From Rubrivivax sp. (GTDB lineage Bacteria > Pseudomonadota > Gammaproteobacteria > Burkholderiales > Burkholderiaceae_C), in assembly GCA_004210455.1 (NCBI GenBank), contig SEFA01000018.1, forward strand, positions 1 to 64,000: a DNA stretch of 64,000 nt. Reading direction: 5' to 3'. Of the stretch, positions 1-8,976 are shown in pieces. Every line of letters begins with the position of its first letter. Positions within the stretch are counted from its first letter, which is position 1. Under the pieces are notes generated by a model, which saw only the letters and a program-made list of their open reading frames with translations, was not told the origin of the DNA and searched no databases. Both the position numbers and the translations under genes were made by a program.

Positions 1-114
1 GCCTGATGACCATAGCGAGTCGGTCCCACCCCTTCCCATCCCGAACAGGACCGTGAAACGACTCAGCGCCGATGATAGTGCGGATTCCCGTGTGAAAGTA
101 GGTCATCGTCAGGC
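1..114 (+). rRNA. rrf: 5S ribosomal RNA
   Basis: This is the 3'-terminal gene of an rRNA operon whose 16S and 23S genes lie before the window. The terminal helix is visible: bases 1-7 pair with 108-114. The conserved internal CCCATCCCGAACAGG block and the GATGATAGTG stem are present. The first one or two bases of the mature RNA may lie outside the window. Confidence 0.95.
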
Positions 115-127
115 TAATACACCGCCG

Positions 128-162
128 AACCCCTCGATCAGCAATGATCGAGGGGTTTTGTC
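128..162 (+). terminator. Rho-independent terminator of the rRNA operon
   Basis: A perfect 13-bp stem (128-140 with 145-157) carries a GCAA tetraloop and is followed by a T-rich tail (TTTTGTCTTTT). It sits 14 bases after the 5S RNA. Bases 163-368 hold no gene I can support. They contain a GGGAGGAA at about 284-291 that is poorly spaced for any start codon, and an AT-rich patch near 246-254 that could be part of a promoter for the next gene. Confidence 0.93.
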
Positions 163-368
163 TTTTCTGATTTGCTTTGGTGAATTGAATTCCGATCGGT
201 TTCGAGATGGGTTTGGCACTTGGACTTGCGGATGTTGAAGAGCTGTTAATAACTGATTGAAGTAATCACTCTCGCGTCTGGTGGGAGGAACTCACCCCTT
301 TTGTGGGACTGATTTTTTGCGGAGCTGCGAATAGACTGCCTTGGTCATTTGTTCGGGACGGGGAGCGT

Positions 369-3300
369 ATGCAGCGGTTCTGGAATGGGGCGGGGATTTC
401 TTCCTTTTCGATCCGTGCGGCACTTGCTGCGCTGTTTTGGTGTCCAGTGGCACACGCGGTAGAGATCGCAACGGTCTCTCCGCGAGGAGAGGTCGACCAG
501 GTTCAGAACGTCGTTGTTCGTTTCAAGGAACCCACCTCTCGCTTCGGAGATCCCCGCCTTCCTGATCCTGTGGTGCTGGATTGCGGCAGCGTTGGGCTGC
601 ACGGCAAGGGACGTTGGACGAGTGATCGAGAGTGGGTTTACGACTTCTCGGGCCCCTTGCCGTCCGGGGCAAAGTGCAAGGTTGTCGCGAGCAACGTTTT
701 CCAGCCGACCGCCCCGGGAGCCGCCGCAGGGTGGCTCGGTACGCGGGAGTTTTCCTTCCAGTTGAGCGCACCGACGATACGGCGTGTCAGCCCGTGGGAG
801 GGAAGTCGTATCGAGGAGAGCCAGCGCTTCCTTCTGCAGCTCTCCGGCGATGCCAAGTCCGACACGATTGCGCCTCACATGTGGTGTGAATCGAAGATGC
901 TTGGTGAGCGGATTCCCGTTGAACTTCGCGGCGTCTCCGAACGAGATGCATTGCTACGTGGGTTGAAGATCGAGGGAGCGAAGCGACAAAGTTGGATTCT
1001 GGTTGGCTGTGCTCGGCCTTTGCCAGCTGGCTCTGAGGCCACTTTGGTCTGGGGCGCTGGGATTGCGGCTGCCGCCAACGAATCTGTGCGCACGCGAGGA
1101 GAACGTCGATTCCACTTCACCGTTCGAGCGCCATTGACTGCAGAGCTGTCTTGCGAGAGGGAGCGGGCGAATGCGCCATGCCTTTCCATTCGGCCGATCT
1201 CCGTCAACTTCTCCGAGCCGATTTCGCGCGAACTGGCATTGGCGGTGCGTTTGAAGGGGCCGCATGGCGGCAGCGTGGCGCCGCTCGCGGCGTCGGACCA
1301 GGAAGTTCAATCCGCCGATTGGCTGTCGACGGTGCGTTTCCCAACGCCGTTGGCCGAGCAGCAAGATTATTTGCTTGAGTTGCCGAACGGGATCAAGGAC
1401 GAGAGCGGTCGACCGCTGTCCAATGCGGCCAGCTTTCCGATGAAGGTCCGCACCTCCGAGTCGCCCCCGCTGGCGAAGTTCGCGGCAGCGCCTTTCGGCA
1501 TTGTCGAGTGGGAGGCGATTGGCCCCAGCCTGATTCCTTTGAGCCTGCGCCACGTGCAATCGGATCTGCAACCTCGGGCGAGTGGACACCTGCGAATCAG
1601 GAGGTTGACGGAGGATGCCGAAATATTGCGATGGTACGGGCGTCTCTACCGGCAGAACGAATGGGAGGACCGCAAGGCTGAGTGGCTGAAGAATGCTCCG
1701 GACCTTCAGTCCATGACGGTGCCGCCGGCGAATCCGGAGAAGGTCATCGACGTGATCGGAGTGCCGCTGGCGCAGCCCGGGTACCACGTGCTCGAACTGA
1801 AGTCACCGCGCCTGGGGCAGTCGCTGCTCGATCCGAGCCAGCCGATGTTTGTGCGGACAGGTGCGCTGGTCACCAATCTCGGGCTGCATTTCAAGTTGGG
1901 AAAGGACGACAGCCTGGTATGGGTGACCTCGCTCGACAAGGGGCAGCCCGTCGAGGGCGCCCACATCGCGGTCTACGACTGCCGCGGCAAGTCGCTGTGG
2001 AACGGGAGGACCAACGCGCGCGGCTTGGCGCGCATCGATCGACCCAATCTGGACCGTGAGAGCGGCACCGGGGAGTGCATCGCCGAGTCGGGTCTTTTCA
2101 TCACGGCTCGGTTCGCGCAGCCTGGAAAAGCATTGGACCAGTCGTTCATGTTCAGCGGCTGGAGCCGCGGCATCGAGCCTTGGCGTTTCAACGTGCCGGT
2201 CGCGTGGGGCGCCGAGCGCGCGGCCCGTGCTCATACCATCACCGATCGACCGTTGCTTCGCGCCGGCGAAACCCTGTCGATGAAGCACTTCTTCCGTCTG
2301 GAGACGGTCCAGGGGTTGGTGGATGCGGCACCGGACCAGTTGCCGGACAAGGTGCGTGTCGTGTTCGAAGGGACCGGCGAGGAAGTCGCGACGCTGGACT
2401 TGACGTGGCAGGGTGGCCGCTATTCCTTGAGTACCTGGGAGGTGCCGGCGGGAGCCAAGCTCGGGCGCTACCGTTTCGTCATGGAGCGTGCGGACCCGCG
2501 CGGCGGTCGCCGGACATGGGACAGCGGGAGCGTACGCGTCGAAGAGTTCAGGGTGCCGCTGGTCGACGCCCGCCTGCTTCCTCCGAAGCTGAACTCCCCG
2601 GGCGTGCAGGAACTGTCCTGGTCCGCACAGTTGAACTACATGGCGGGCGGTCCGATGGCGAAGTCGCCGGTGGTGGTCAACGCGATGCTGCAACCGCGAG
2701 TGACCACTTTCCCCGGATTCGACGATTTTGCCTTCGAGCCGCCGTCGCGCGATGGGCCGAGTGACGCAGGGGCGGATGGGGAGATGGACGAGGGTGACGG
2801 CGAGTCTGCGGGCAATGCGCCTGGCATGGCTCGCTTGGTGTTAGACAAGCTGGCCTTGCAGACCGACGGCAAGGGAGCCGTTACGTTCAAGGTGCCCTTG
2901 AAGGGTGATGTCGACCGACCGGCAGAATTGCGCGTCGAATTGAACTACCGCGATCCCGACGGGCAGACGCATACGCGCGCCGCCTCGCAGGTGGTCTGGC
3001 CCGCCGGTGTCGTGATCGGCCTGCGCGCAGCTTCCTGGGTGGCCAATGGCCAGTCCCTGTCGGTTCAGGCGGTCGCGCTGGACGTCCAGGGCAAGCCGGT
3101 GGCCAATCAGAAGATCGGCGTGGGCGCGCGTCAGATTCAGACGCTCAGTACCCGCAAGCGGCTGGTGGGAGGCTTCTATGCCTACGAGCATCAGCGGAAC
3201 CTGAAGGACCTGGGTGAACTTTGCAGCGGGACCACCGACGCACTCGGGCTCATGCGTTGCGAGGTCAAGCTGAACCAGGGCGGACAGATTGAACTCATCG

Positions 3301-6143
3301 GTTCGGCCAAGGACGACGGTGGTCGTACCGCGCGGGTTGCCCGGTCGCTGTGGGTGACCAGGGCCGGTGAGTCCTGGTTTGCGCAGGACAACGACGATCG
3401 CATCGATGTGATCCCGGAGCGCCGACGTTATGAACCGGGTGAGATCGCGAGGTTCCAGGTACGCATGCCCTATCGCGACGCGACCGCACTGGTCACCGTC
3501 GAGCGGGAAGGCGTGTTGTACAGCGAGGTCCGGCGTCTCTCGGGGCGGGATCCGTGGCTGGAGTTGAAGATCGACCGCGACTGGACGCCGAACGCCTTCG
3601 TCAGCGTGATGGTGCTGCGAGGTCGCCTGCGCGACGTGCCCTGGTACTCGTTCTTCTCATGGGGTTGGCGTGAACCGGCAAATTGGTGGCGGGAGTGGCG
3701 GGCGTCGGGCGACTATCAGGCGCCGACCGCCATGGTGGATCTGTCGAAGCCGTCCTTCAAGCTGGGCATGGCGGCCATCGAGATCGGCCAGGCGAGGCAC
3801 CGCTTGCAGGTGGAAGTCATGCCCCAGCAGGCGCAATACGGCGTTCGACAAAGCGCTCAAGTGAAACTTCGGGTCACGCAGGACGGCAAGCCGGTGCCGG
3901 ATGCGCAGATCGCCTTCGCCGCAGTGGACGAGGGCTTGCTGGCGCTCGCGCCCAACCCCAGCTGGAAGTTGCTCGACGGCATGATCCAGTCCCGACCGTG
4001 GGGCGTGACGACGGCGACCGGGCACAGCGAAATCATCGGCCGACGACATTACGGGCGCAAAGCCGTGGCCGCCGGGGGCGGGGGCGGTTTTGCGACGCGT
4101 GAGCTGTTCGACACCCTGCTGACCTGGCAACCGCTGGTGACGGTCGACGCGAAAGGCGAGGCACTGGTGCGAGTGCCGCTGAATGATTCGCTCACCCGCT
4201 TCCGGCTGGTGGCGGTGGCCGACGCGCCGGGGCAGCGTTTCGGCACGGGCGAGGGCAGCATCAACGTGAGCCAGGATCTGCAGCTGCTGTCCGGCCTGCC
4301 CCCGCTCGTCCGCGAAGGCGATCGCGTGCAGGCCATGGTCACGCTGCGCAACGCCACCAACCGTGTCATGGACCTGCGGGTGTCGTTGACGGGCAAGGCG
4401 TCCCTGCAGATCGGTGAACAGGGTGTCCCGGCCGATGCGAAAACGCTGAAGCTGGCCGCGGGTCAGGCCCAGGAGGTGACGTGGGATGTCGTCGTCCCGG
4501 AAGGCGCCCAGCGCATCGTCTGGGAAGCTCAGGCTCAGGAGCAGGGTGGCAGCGCGAGAGATGCGATGCGGACCACGCAGGCGGTGCAGCCGGCCGTGCC
4601 GGTGCGGGTGCTGCAGGCGACGCTGCGGCAACTCGACGTGCCGATCAGCATCCCGGTCGCCGTGCCCGGCGACGCCGTGCCCGCGCTGGGCGTCAAGCGG
4701 GGCGGCCTCCAGATCGGGTTGCAGCCAAAACTGTCGACGGCGTTGCCAGGCATTCGCCGCTATTTCGAGCAGTATCCGTATACCTGCCTCGAGCAGCAGA
4801 GTTCGAAGTTCATCGCGTTGCACGACAGCACGGCGTGGGAGGGGCTGATGGGGCAGCTGTCGACGTATCAGGATGCCGACGGACTGTTTGCGTATTTCCC
4901 GCTCTCGAATCATTTGACCCAAGGCAGCGACGTGCTGACGGCGCACCTGCTGTCGGTGGCGCAGGAAGCTGGCCGCGTGTTGCCGGCGGCGCAACTGGGC
5001 AAGGCACTTGACGGTCTGGCCGCCTTCGTCGAAGGACGGCTGGAGCGTCGCCATTGGTCACCACGCCCCGACGATGAACCGCGACGGATCGCCGCGCTGG
5101 CTGCGCTGGCCCGGTACGGCAAGGCGACGTCACGGCAACTGGGGACCGTCGACGGTCGCAACCTGACCAGTTGGCCGACCTCCGTCGTGATCGACTGGCT
5201 GGTGCTGCACCAGCGCATGACCGATGCGCCGGACCGTTCCGCGCAGATCGCTGCGGCCCAGAACCAGTTGCGCAGCCGCTTGAGCTTCGCAGGCACCACC
5301 TTGCGCTTCGTCAATGAGGAGTCCGACGCCTGGTGGTGGCTGATGGGGAGCGGCGATGCGACGGCGGCGCGAGCCATCCTGGCCTTGGTCGACGATGCCG
5401 GATGGAAGGAGGACCTCCCTCGCCTGGTCGTCGGCGCACTCGCCCGCCAGGAGCGAGGCGCCTGGTTCAATACGACGGCGAACCTGTGGGGCGCGCTGGC
5501 GCTCGAGAAGTTCTCGGCGCGCTTCGAATCCCAGCCGGTGAAGGGGAAGACCGAGGCCAAGCTGGCCGGCGCGGGCGTGGTGCTGGATTGGGCGGCCAAG
5601 CCGGACGGCGGCGAATTGCGCCTGCCGTGGCCCGCCGCCGGCAATGGCACCTTGACGGTGACTCAGACAGGCGAAGGCCGCCCCTGGGCGACCGTGCAAG
5701 CCTTGTCCGCCATCCCGTTGAAAGCACCGCTCACGTCGGGCTACGCGATCAAGCGGACGATCACCGCCGTGTCGCAGAAGTCTGCGCCGCGCTGGTCGCG
5801 GGGCGACGTGATGCGGGTGCGGGTCGAGATCGACGCCGCCGCCGACATGAGCTGGGTGGTGCTCAGCGACCCGTTGCCCACTGGCGCCGCGATCGTCGAG
5901 GGCACGATCGACACCCAGGGCGAGCGCGCCGAGGGGCAGGCCTGGCCCAGCTTCATCGAGCGCAGCTTCTCCGCGTGGCGCGCCTACTTCGACTACCTGC
6001 CGCGCGGCAAGCATGTCCTCGAATACACGGTCCGGCTGAACAACGCGGGGCGTTTCCAGATGCCGACGACGCGCGCCGAGGCGATGTATTCGCCGGATCG
6101 TTTCGGCGAGGTGCCGAATGCGATCCTGGAGGTCCAGCCTTGA
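369..6143 (+). CDS. Alpha-2-macroglobulin-like large periplasmic protein (YfhM family)
   Basis: The product is a very large exported protein of 1,924 aa in the bacterial alpha-2-macroglobulin family. Family members trap proteases in the periplasm and are paired with PBP1C. The ATG at 369 has a GGGGAG ribosome site and a signal peptide ending VAHA at about residue 30. An in-frame GTG at 303 has no well-spaced ribosome site. An N-terminal Ig-like region precedes the MG domains. The thioester motif CLEQ is intact, with Cys at about residue 1473, so this is the thioester-bearing class rather than the YfaS class. A glycine-rich linker, which may be the bait region, lies near residues 1235-1245. 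The stop overlaps the start of pbpC, so the two are translationally coupled. Confidence 0.93.
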   Translation: MQRFWNGAGISSFSIRAALAALFWCPVAHAVEIATVSPRGEVDQVQNVVVRFKEPTSRFGDPRLPDPVVLDCGSVGLHGKGRWTSDREWVYDFSGPLPSGAKCKVVASNVFQPTAPGAAAGWLGTREFSFQLSAPTIRRVSPWEGSRIEESQRFLLQLSGDAKSDTIAPHMWCESKMLGERIPVELRGVSERDALLRGLKIEGAKRQSWILVGCARPLPAGSEATLVWGAGIAAAANESVRTRGERRFHFTVRAPLTAELSCERERANAPCLSIRPISVNFSEPISRELALAVRLKGPHGGSVAPLAASDQEVQSADWLSTVRFPTPLAEQQDYLLELPNGIKDESGRPLSNAASFPMKVRTSESPPLAKFAAAPFGIVEWEAIGPSLIPLSLRHVQSDLQPRASGHLRIRRLTEDAEILRWYGRLYRQNEWEDRKAEWLKNAPDLQSMTVPPANPEKVIDVIGVPLAQPGYHVLELKSPRLGQSLLDPSQPMFVRTGALVTNLGLHFKLGKDDSLVWVTSLDKGQPVEGAHIAVYDCRGKSLWNGRTNARGLARIDRPNLDRESGTGECIAESGLFITARFAQPGKALDQSFMFSGWSRGIEPWRFNVPVAWGAERAARAHTITDRPLLRAGETLSMKHFFRLETVQGLVDAAPDQLPDKVRVVFEGTGEEVATLDLTWQGGRYSLSTWEVPAGAKLGRYRFVMERADPRGGRRTWDSGSVRVEEFRVPLVDARLLPPKLNSPGVQELSWSAQLNYMAGGPMAKSPVVVNAMLQPRVTTFPGFDDFAFEPPSRDGPSDAGADGEMDEGDGESAGNAPGMARLVLDKLALQTDGKGAVTFKVPLKGDVDRPAELRVELNYRDPDGQTHTRAASQVVWPAGVVIGLRAASWVANGQSLSVQAVALDVQGKPVANQKIGVGARQIQTLSTRKRLVGGFYAYEHQRNLKDLGELCSGTTDALGLMRCEVKLNQGGQIELIGSAKDDGGRTARVARSLWVTRAGESWFAQDNDDRIDVIPERRRYEPGEIARFQVRMPYRDATALVTVEREGVLYSEVRRLSGRDPWLELKIDRDWTPNAFVSVMVLRGRLRDVPWYSFFSWGWREPANWWREWRASGDYQAPTAMVDLSKPSFKLGMAAIEIGQARHRLQVEVMPQQAQYGVRQSAQVKLRVTQDGKPVPDAQIAFAAVDEGLLALAPNPSWKLLDGMIQSRPWGVTTATGHSEIIGRRHYGRKAVAAGGGGGFATRELFDTLLTWQPLVTVDAKGEALVRVPLNDSLTRFRLVAVADAPGQRFGTGEGSINVSQDLQLLSGLPPLVREGDRVQAMVTLRNATNRVMDLRVSLTGKASLQIGEQGVPADAKTLKLAAGQAQEVTWDVVVPEGAQRIVWEAQAQEQGGSARDAMRTTQAVQPAVPVRVLQATLRQLDVPISIPVAVPGDAVPALGVKRGGLQIGLQPKLSTALPGIRRYFEQYPYTCLEQQSSKFIALHDSTAWEGLMGQLSTYQDADGLFAYFPLSNHLTQGSDVLTAHLLSVAQEAGRVLPAAQLGKALDGLAAFVEGRLERRHWSPRPDDEPRRIAALAALARYGKATSRQLGTVDGRNLTSWPTSVVIDWLVLHQRMTDAPDRSAQIAAAQNQLRSRLSFAGTTLRFVNEESDAWWWLMGSGDATAARAILALVDDAGWKEDLPRLVVGALARQERGAWFNTTANLWGALALEKFSARFESQPVKGKTEAKLAGAGVVLDWAAKPDGGELRLPWPAAGNGTLTVTQTGEGRPWATVQALSAIPLKAPLTSGYAIKRTITAVSQKSAPRWSRGDVMRVRVEIDAAADMSWVVLSDPLPTGAAIVEGTIDTQGERAEGQAWPSFIERSFSAWRAYFDYLPRGKHVLEYTVRLNNAGRFQMPTTRAEAMYSPDRFGEVPNAILEVQP

Positions 6144-8413
6144 CCTTGGCAAGGTCGGCGCAACGGCATGCCTTCGCGCAATGGGGGAGGGGGCTGGTCT
6201 TGATGCTCGTCATGAGCGGTGGTCCTGTGGTGCCCGCTTGGGCTGATGAACTGCCCTCGTTCGCGCAGACACGCGCATCGCATCCGTTGTCGGACCTCCA
6301 ACTGCTCGACCGCCGAGGCGAGCCACTGCAGACCTTGCGCGTGGATCCCAACCGGCGCGTGCTCGCGTGGGTGACGCTGGACCGGATGTCTCCCGCGCTG
6401 CTGCGGTCGATGCTGCTGTCGGAGGATCAGCATTTCTACGAGCACAGCGGCGTCGACTGGTCGGCGGTCGCCGCGAGCGCCTGGGCCAATCTGTGGAACA
6501 CGCGCACGCGCGGCGCATCGACGGTGACGATGCAGTTGGCCGGCCTGCTTGATCAGGACCTGGCCCGGCGCGGCGGTCGCAGCGTGGCGCAGAAGCTCGG
6601 GCAGGCCTGGGTGGCGGGGCGACTGGAGAAGCGGTGGACCAAGGCGCAGATCCTGGAGGCTTACCTGAACCGCGTGCCGCTGCGCGGCGAACTCGTCGGC
6701 GTGCCCGCTGCGGCGCAGGCGCTTTTCGGCAAACGGCCGAGCGGGCTGGATGTCCGCGAGTCCGCGCTGCTCGCCGCGATGCTGCGCGGCCCCAACGCGT
6801 CCGCCGAGACCCTCTCGACACGCGCCTGCGGCGTCTTGCGGACGATGGGGCACACCTGCGAGGGGCTGGTCGACGAGGTCGGGGCCGTGTTGCGGCGCAA
6901 GCCCCTGTCGATCGGCGATGCGCCGCAATGGGCGCCACACTACGCACGTCTCGCGCTTCGCGCGGACGGTCCGGCGGCTCAGCGCAGCACGCTCGACGCG
7001 ACCTGGCAACGCGTCGCGGTCCAGGCGCTGCGGCGGCATCTGGCGGAGCTGTCCGGCCGGCAGGTCGAGGACGGCGCGGTGCTCGTGCTCGACAACGCGA
7101 GCGGCGAAGCGCGCGTGTGGGTCGGATCGAGCGGCAGCCAGCTGTCGGAAGCGGCCCAGGTGGATCACGTGCTCGCCCGTCGACAGCCGGGTTCCACGCT
7201 GAAGCCGTTCCTGTACGAGCTGGCGATCGAGCGCCGCCTGATCACCGCGGCCAGCCTGCTGGACGATTCGCCTGCGCAGGTGGCGACCGCGGCGGGGCTG
7301 TATCTCCCGCAGAACTACGACAAGCAGTACCGTGGCTGGATCAGCGCCCGGGCGTCGCTCGGCAACAGTCTCAACATCCCGGCGGTGCGGCTGTCGCTGA
7401 TGCTCACGCCGGAGGCGGTCTTCGAGCGGCTCAATGCCTTGGGCCTGCAACTGCCGGAGACGGGCGGCTTCTACGGTCCGTCGCTGGCCTTGGGCAGTGC
7501 CGACGTCACCCTGTTGGCGCTGACCAATGCGTATCGCGCCTTGGCCAACGGCGGCAAGTACGCCGCCGACGCGGCACCACGAAGCGATCCGGGTCGCGAT
7601 GCGGGGCCCCGGCGCGTGGAATTCCGCCAGGTGGCGGATCCGAAGGCCAGTTTCATCGTGGGCGACATCCTGGCCGACAACAACGCGCGCGCGCTGACCT
7701 TCGGACTGTCGAGCGCCTTGGCGCTGCCGTTCCCGGCCTCCGTGAAGACGGGCACCAGCAAAGACATGCGCGACAACTGGTGCATCGGCTGGAGCAGCCG
7801 ATACACGGTCGGCGTCTGGGTCGGCAATTCCAGCGGCGAGGCCATGCACCAGGTGTCGGGCGTGAGCGGCGCCGCCCCGGTCTGGCGCGAGGTCATGCTC
7901 GCGCTGCATGCGAGCGGTGTTCCGCCGGCGATCCGTCCACCGGCTGGCCTCGTCGCGCAGCACACGCGTTTCGAAGCCGGACAGGAGCCGTCGCGCCTTG
8001 AATGGTTCGTGACGGGGACCGAGCAGGCGGTCATCCGTGCGGCGGGCACGTCCGTCGCGCTCCGCAATCCGGTCGACGGCGCGATCTATGCGCTGGATCC
8101 CGACATCCCGCCGAACGCGCAGCGACTCCGTTTCACGCATGAGGGCCGGCTCGATCGCGGTGTGGCGGCCTGGCGCCTCGACGGTCGCGTCATCGGGCGC
8201 GGGGCGACGATGGATTGGCTGCCCATGCCCGGGCGCCACGAGCTGGCGCTGCTCGACGCCAGCGGGCGGGTGCTCCAGCAGGTGCGCTTCGAGGTCCGCG
8301 GCGCCGGGATGAAACAGCCTCCCGCGCCCGGCGTCGACTCCCGTCCTCCCATTCCGCAAGTCAACCGCCCCAGGGCGCAGTTCGTCGCCGCCCCCTGGCG
8401 GTCAGGGGGCTGA
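6140..8413 (+). CDS. pbpC: Penicillin-binding protein 1C, bifunctional glycosyltransferase/transpeptidase
   Basis: This is a class A PBP of 757 aa (E. coli PbpC is 770 aa) that polymerises lipid II and crosslinks peptidoglycan at the periplasmic face of the inner membrane. I chose the TTG at 6140. A GGAGG sits 7 bases before it, the codon overlaps the upstream stop by 3 bases, and it gives a signal/anchor segment ending near residue 35. The GT51 motif EDQHFYEHSGVD has Glu at residue 95, followed by RGASTVTMQL. Transpeptidase motifs are STLK (Ser352), SLN and KTGTS. The C-terminal 80-90 residues match the PbpC-specific BiPBP_C domain. Coupling to an alpha-2-macroglobulin gene is the classical arrangement, thought to combine wall repair with protease defence. 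Confidence 0.95.
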   Translation: MTLARSAQRHAFAQWGRGLVLMLVMSGGPVVPAWADELPSFAQTRASHPLSDLQLLDRRGEPLQTLRVDPNRRVLAWVTLDRMSPALLRSMLLSEDQHFYEHSGVDWSAVAASAWANLWNTRTRGASTVTMQLAGLLDQDLARRGGRSVAQKLGQAWVAGRLEKRWTKAQILEAYLNRVPLRGELVGVPAAAQALFGKRPSGLDVRESALLAAMLRGPNASAETLSTRACGVLRTMGHTCEGLVDEVGAVLRRKPLSIGDAPQWAPHYARLALRADGPAAQRSTLDATWQRVAVQALRRHLAELSGRQVEDGAVLVLDNASGEARVWVGSSGSQLSEAAQVDHVLARRQPGSTLKPFLYELAIERRLITAASLLDDSPAQVATAAGLYLPQNYDKQYRGWISARASLGNSLNIPAVRLSLMLTPEAVFERLNALGLQLPETGGFYGPSLALGSADVTLLALTNAYRALANGGKYAADAAPRSDPGRDAGPRRVEFRQVADPKASFIVGDILADNNARALTFGLSSALALPFPASVKTGTSKDMRDNWCIGWSSRYTVGVWVGNSSGEAMHQVSGVSGAAPVWREVMLALHASGVPPAIRPPAGLVAQHTRFEAGQEPSRLEWFVTGTEQAVIRAAGTSVALRNPVDGAIYALDPDIPPNAQRLRFTHEGRLDRGVAAWRLDGRVIGRGATMDWLPMPGRHELALLDASGRVLQQVRFEVRGAGMKQPPAPGVDSRPPIPQVNRPRAQFVAAPWRSGG

Positions 8414-8465
8414 CTTTCGATACTCCTCCCATCGTCGCTAAGATGCAGATTCGTGCGGGGAGACC

Positions 8466-8771
8466 ATGCAGAGCCGACAACAACAAGCGCTGAACGCCCA
8501 CAAGCCCCTCTGGCAGGTGCTGGGCGTTGCCCTGCTCGGCGCCGCCCTGTGGCTGCCGGCCGCGCCGGCGCAGGCCAGCGAGGTCGTCAAGCTGGCTCGC
8601 CTGCTGATCACCGGTAAGCGCCAGCCGAGCCGTCCGCCCGCGCCGCAACCGGCGGCCCCGGAACGCGGGACCGACGCGAGCACCCAGCCCCAGAGCCGTG
8701 CATCCGACGTCGAGGTCCACGCCCAGACGCAGCGCCGTAGCGCGGACGGCGCGGCCGTGTCGATGGACTGA
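8466..8771 (+). CDS. Small exported protein of unknown function
   Basis: A 101-residue protein with a clear Sec signal peptide: a charged start, then VLGVALLGAALWLPAAPA, with cleavage after AQA near residue 37. The mature part is short and rich in Pro, Gln and Ala and shows no recognised domain. A GGGGAG ribosome site precedes the ATG. It lies 52 bases after pbpC on the same strand and may be transcribed with it. The function is unknown; an envelope location is inferred from the signal peptide only. Confidence 0.7.
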   Translation: MQSRQQQALNAHKPLWQVLGVALLGAALWLPAAPAQASEVVKLARLLITGKRQPSRPPAPQPAAPERGTDASTQPQSRASDVEVHAQTQRRSADGAAVSMD

Positions 8772-8782
8772 GTGCACCAACC

Positions 8783-8807
8783 TGCCGCATCAGCGGCAGA
8801 TTTCTCC
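8783..8807 (+). terminator. Possible terminator after the small exported protein
   Basis: A 7-bp perfect stem (CTGCCGC / GCGGCAG) with an ATCA loop is followed by ATTTCT. It is short and its T-tract is weak. The rest of the gap up to 8976 shows no gene. Confidence 0.4.
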
Positions 8808-8976
8808 CCAAATCGCGGCATCCCCGCACCAGCGCGGCACTTCATGCCTGATCGCCGTGCGATCAACGAAGTTAGTCTCGGAAACCGTGCGTTTCTCCCC
8901 CTGACAACGTCATCAACGCGGGCCACACTGCCGCGCGTCGCCTCACGAGGGCGTGTGATCGTTGGGAGGGAAAGAA

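Noticed and set aside
53-238. A 61-codon frame in the 5S rRNA region
   Set aside because: It runs through the 5S RNA and its terminator and is not a gene.
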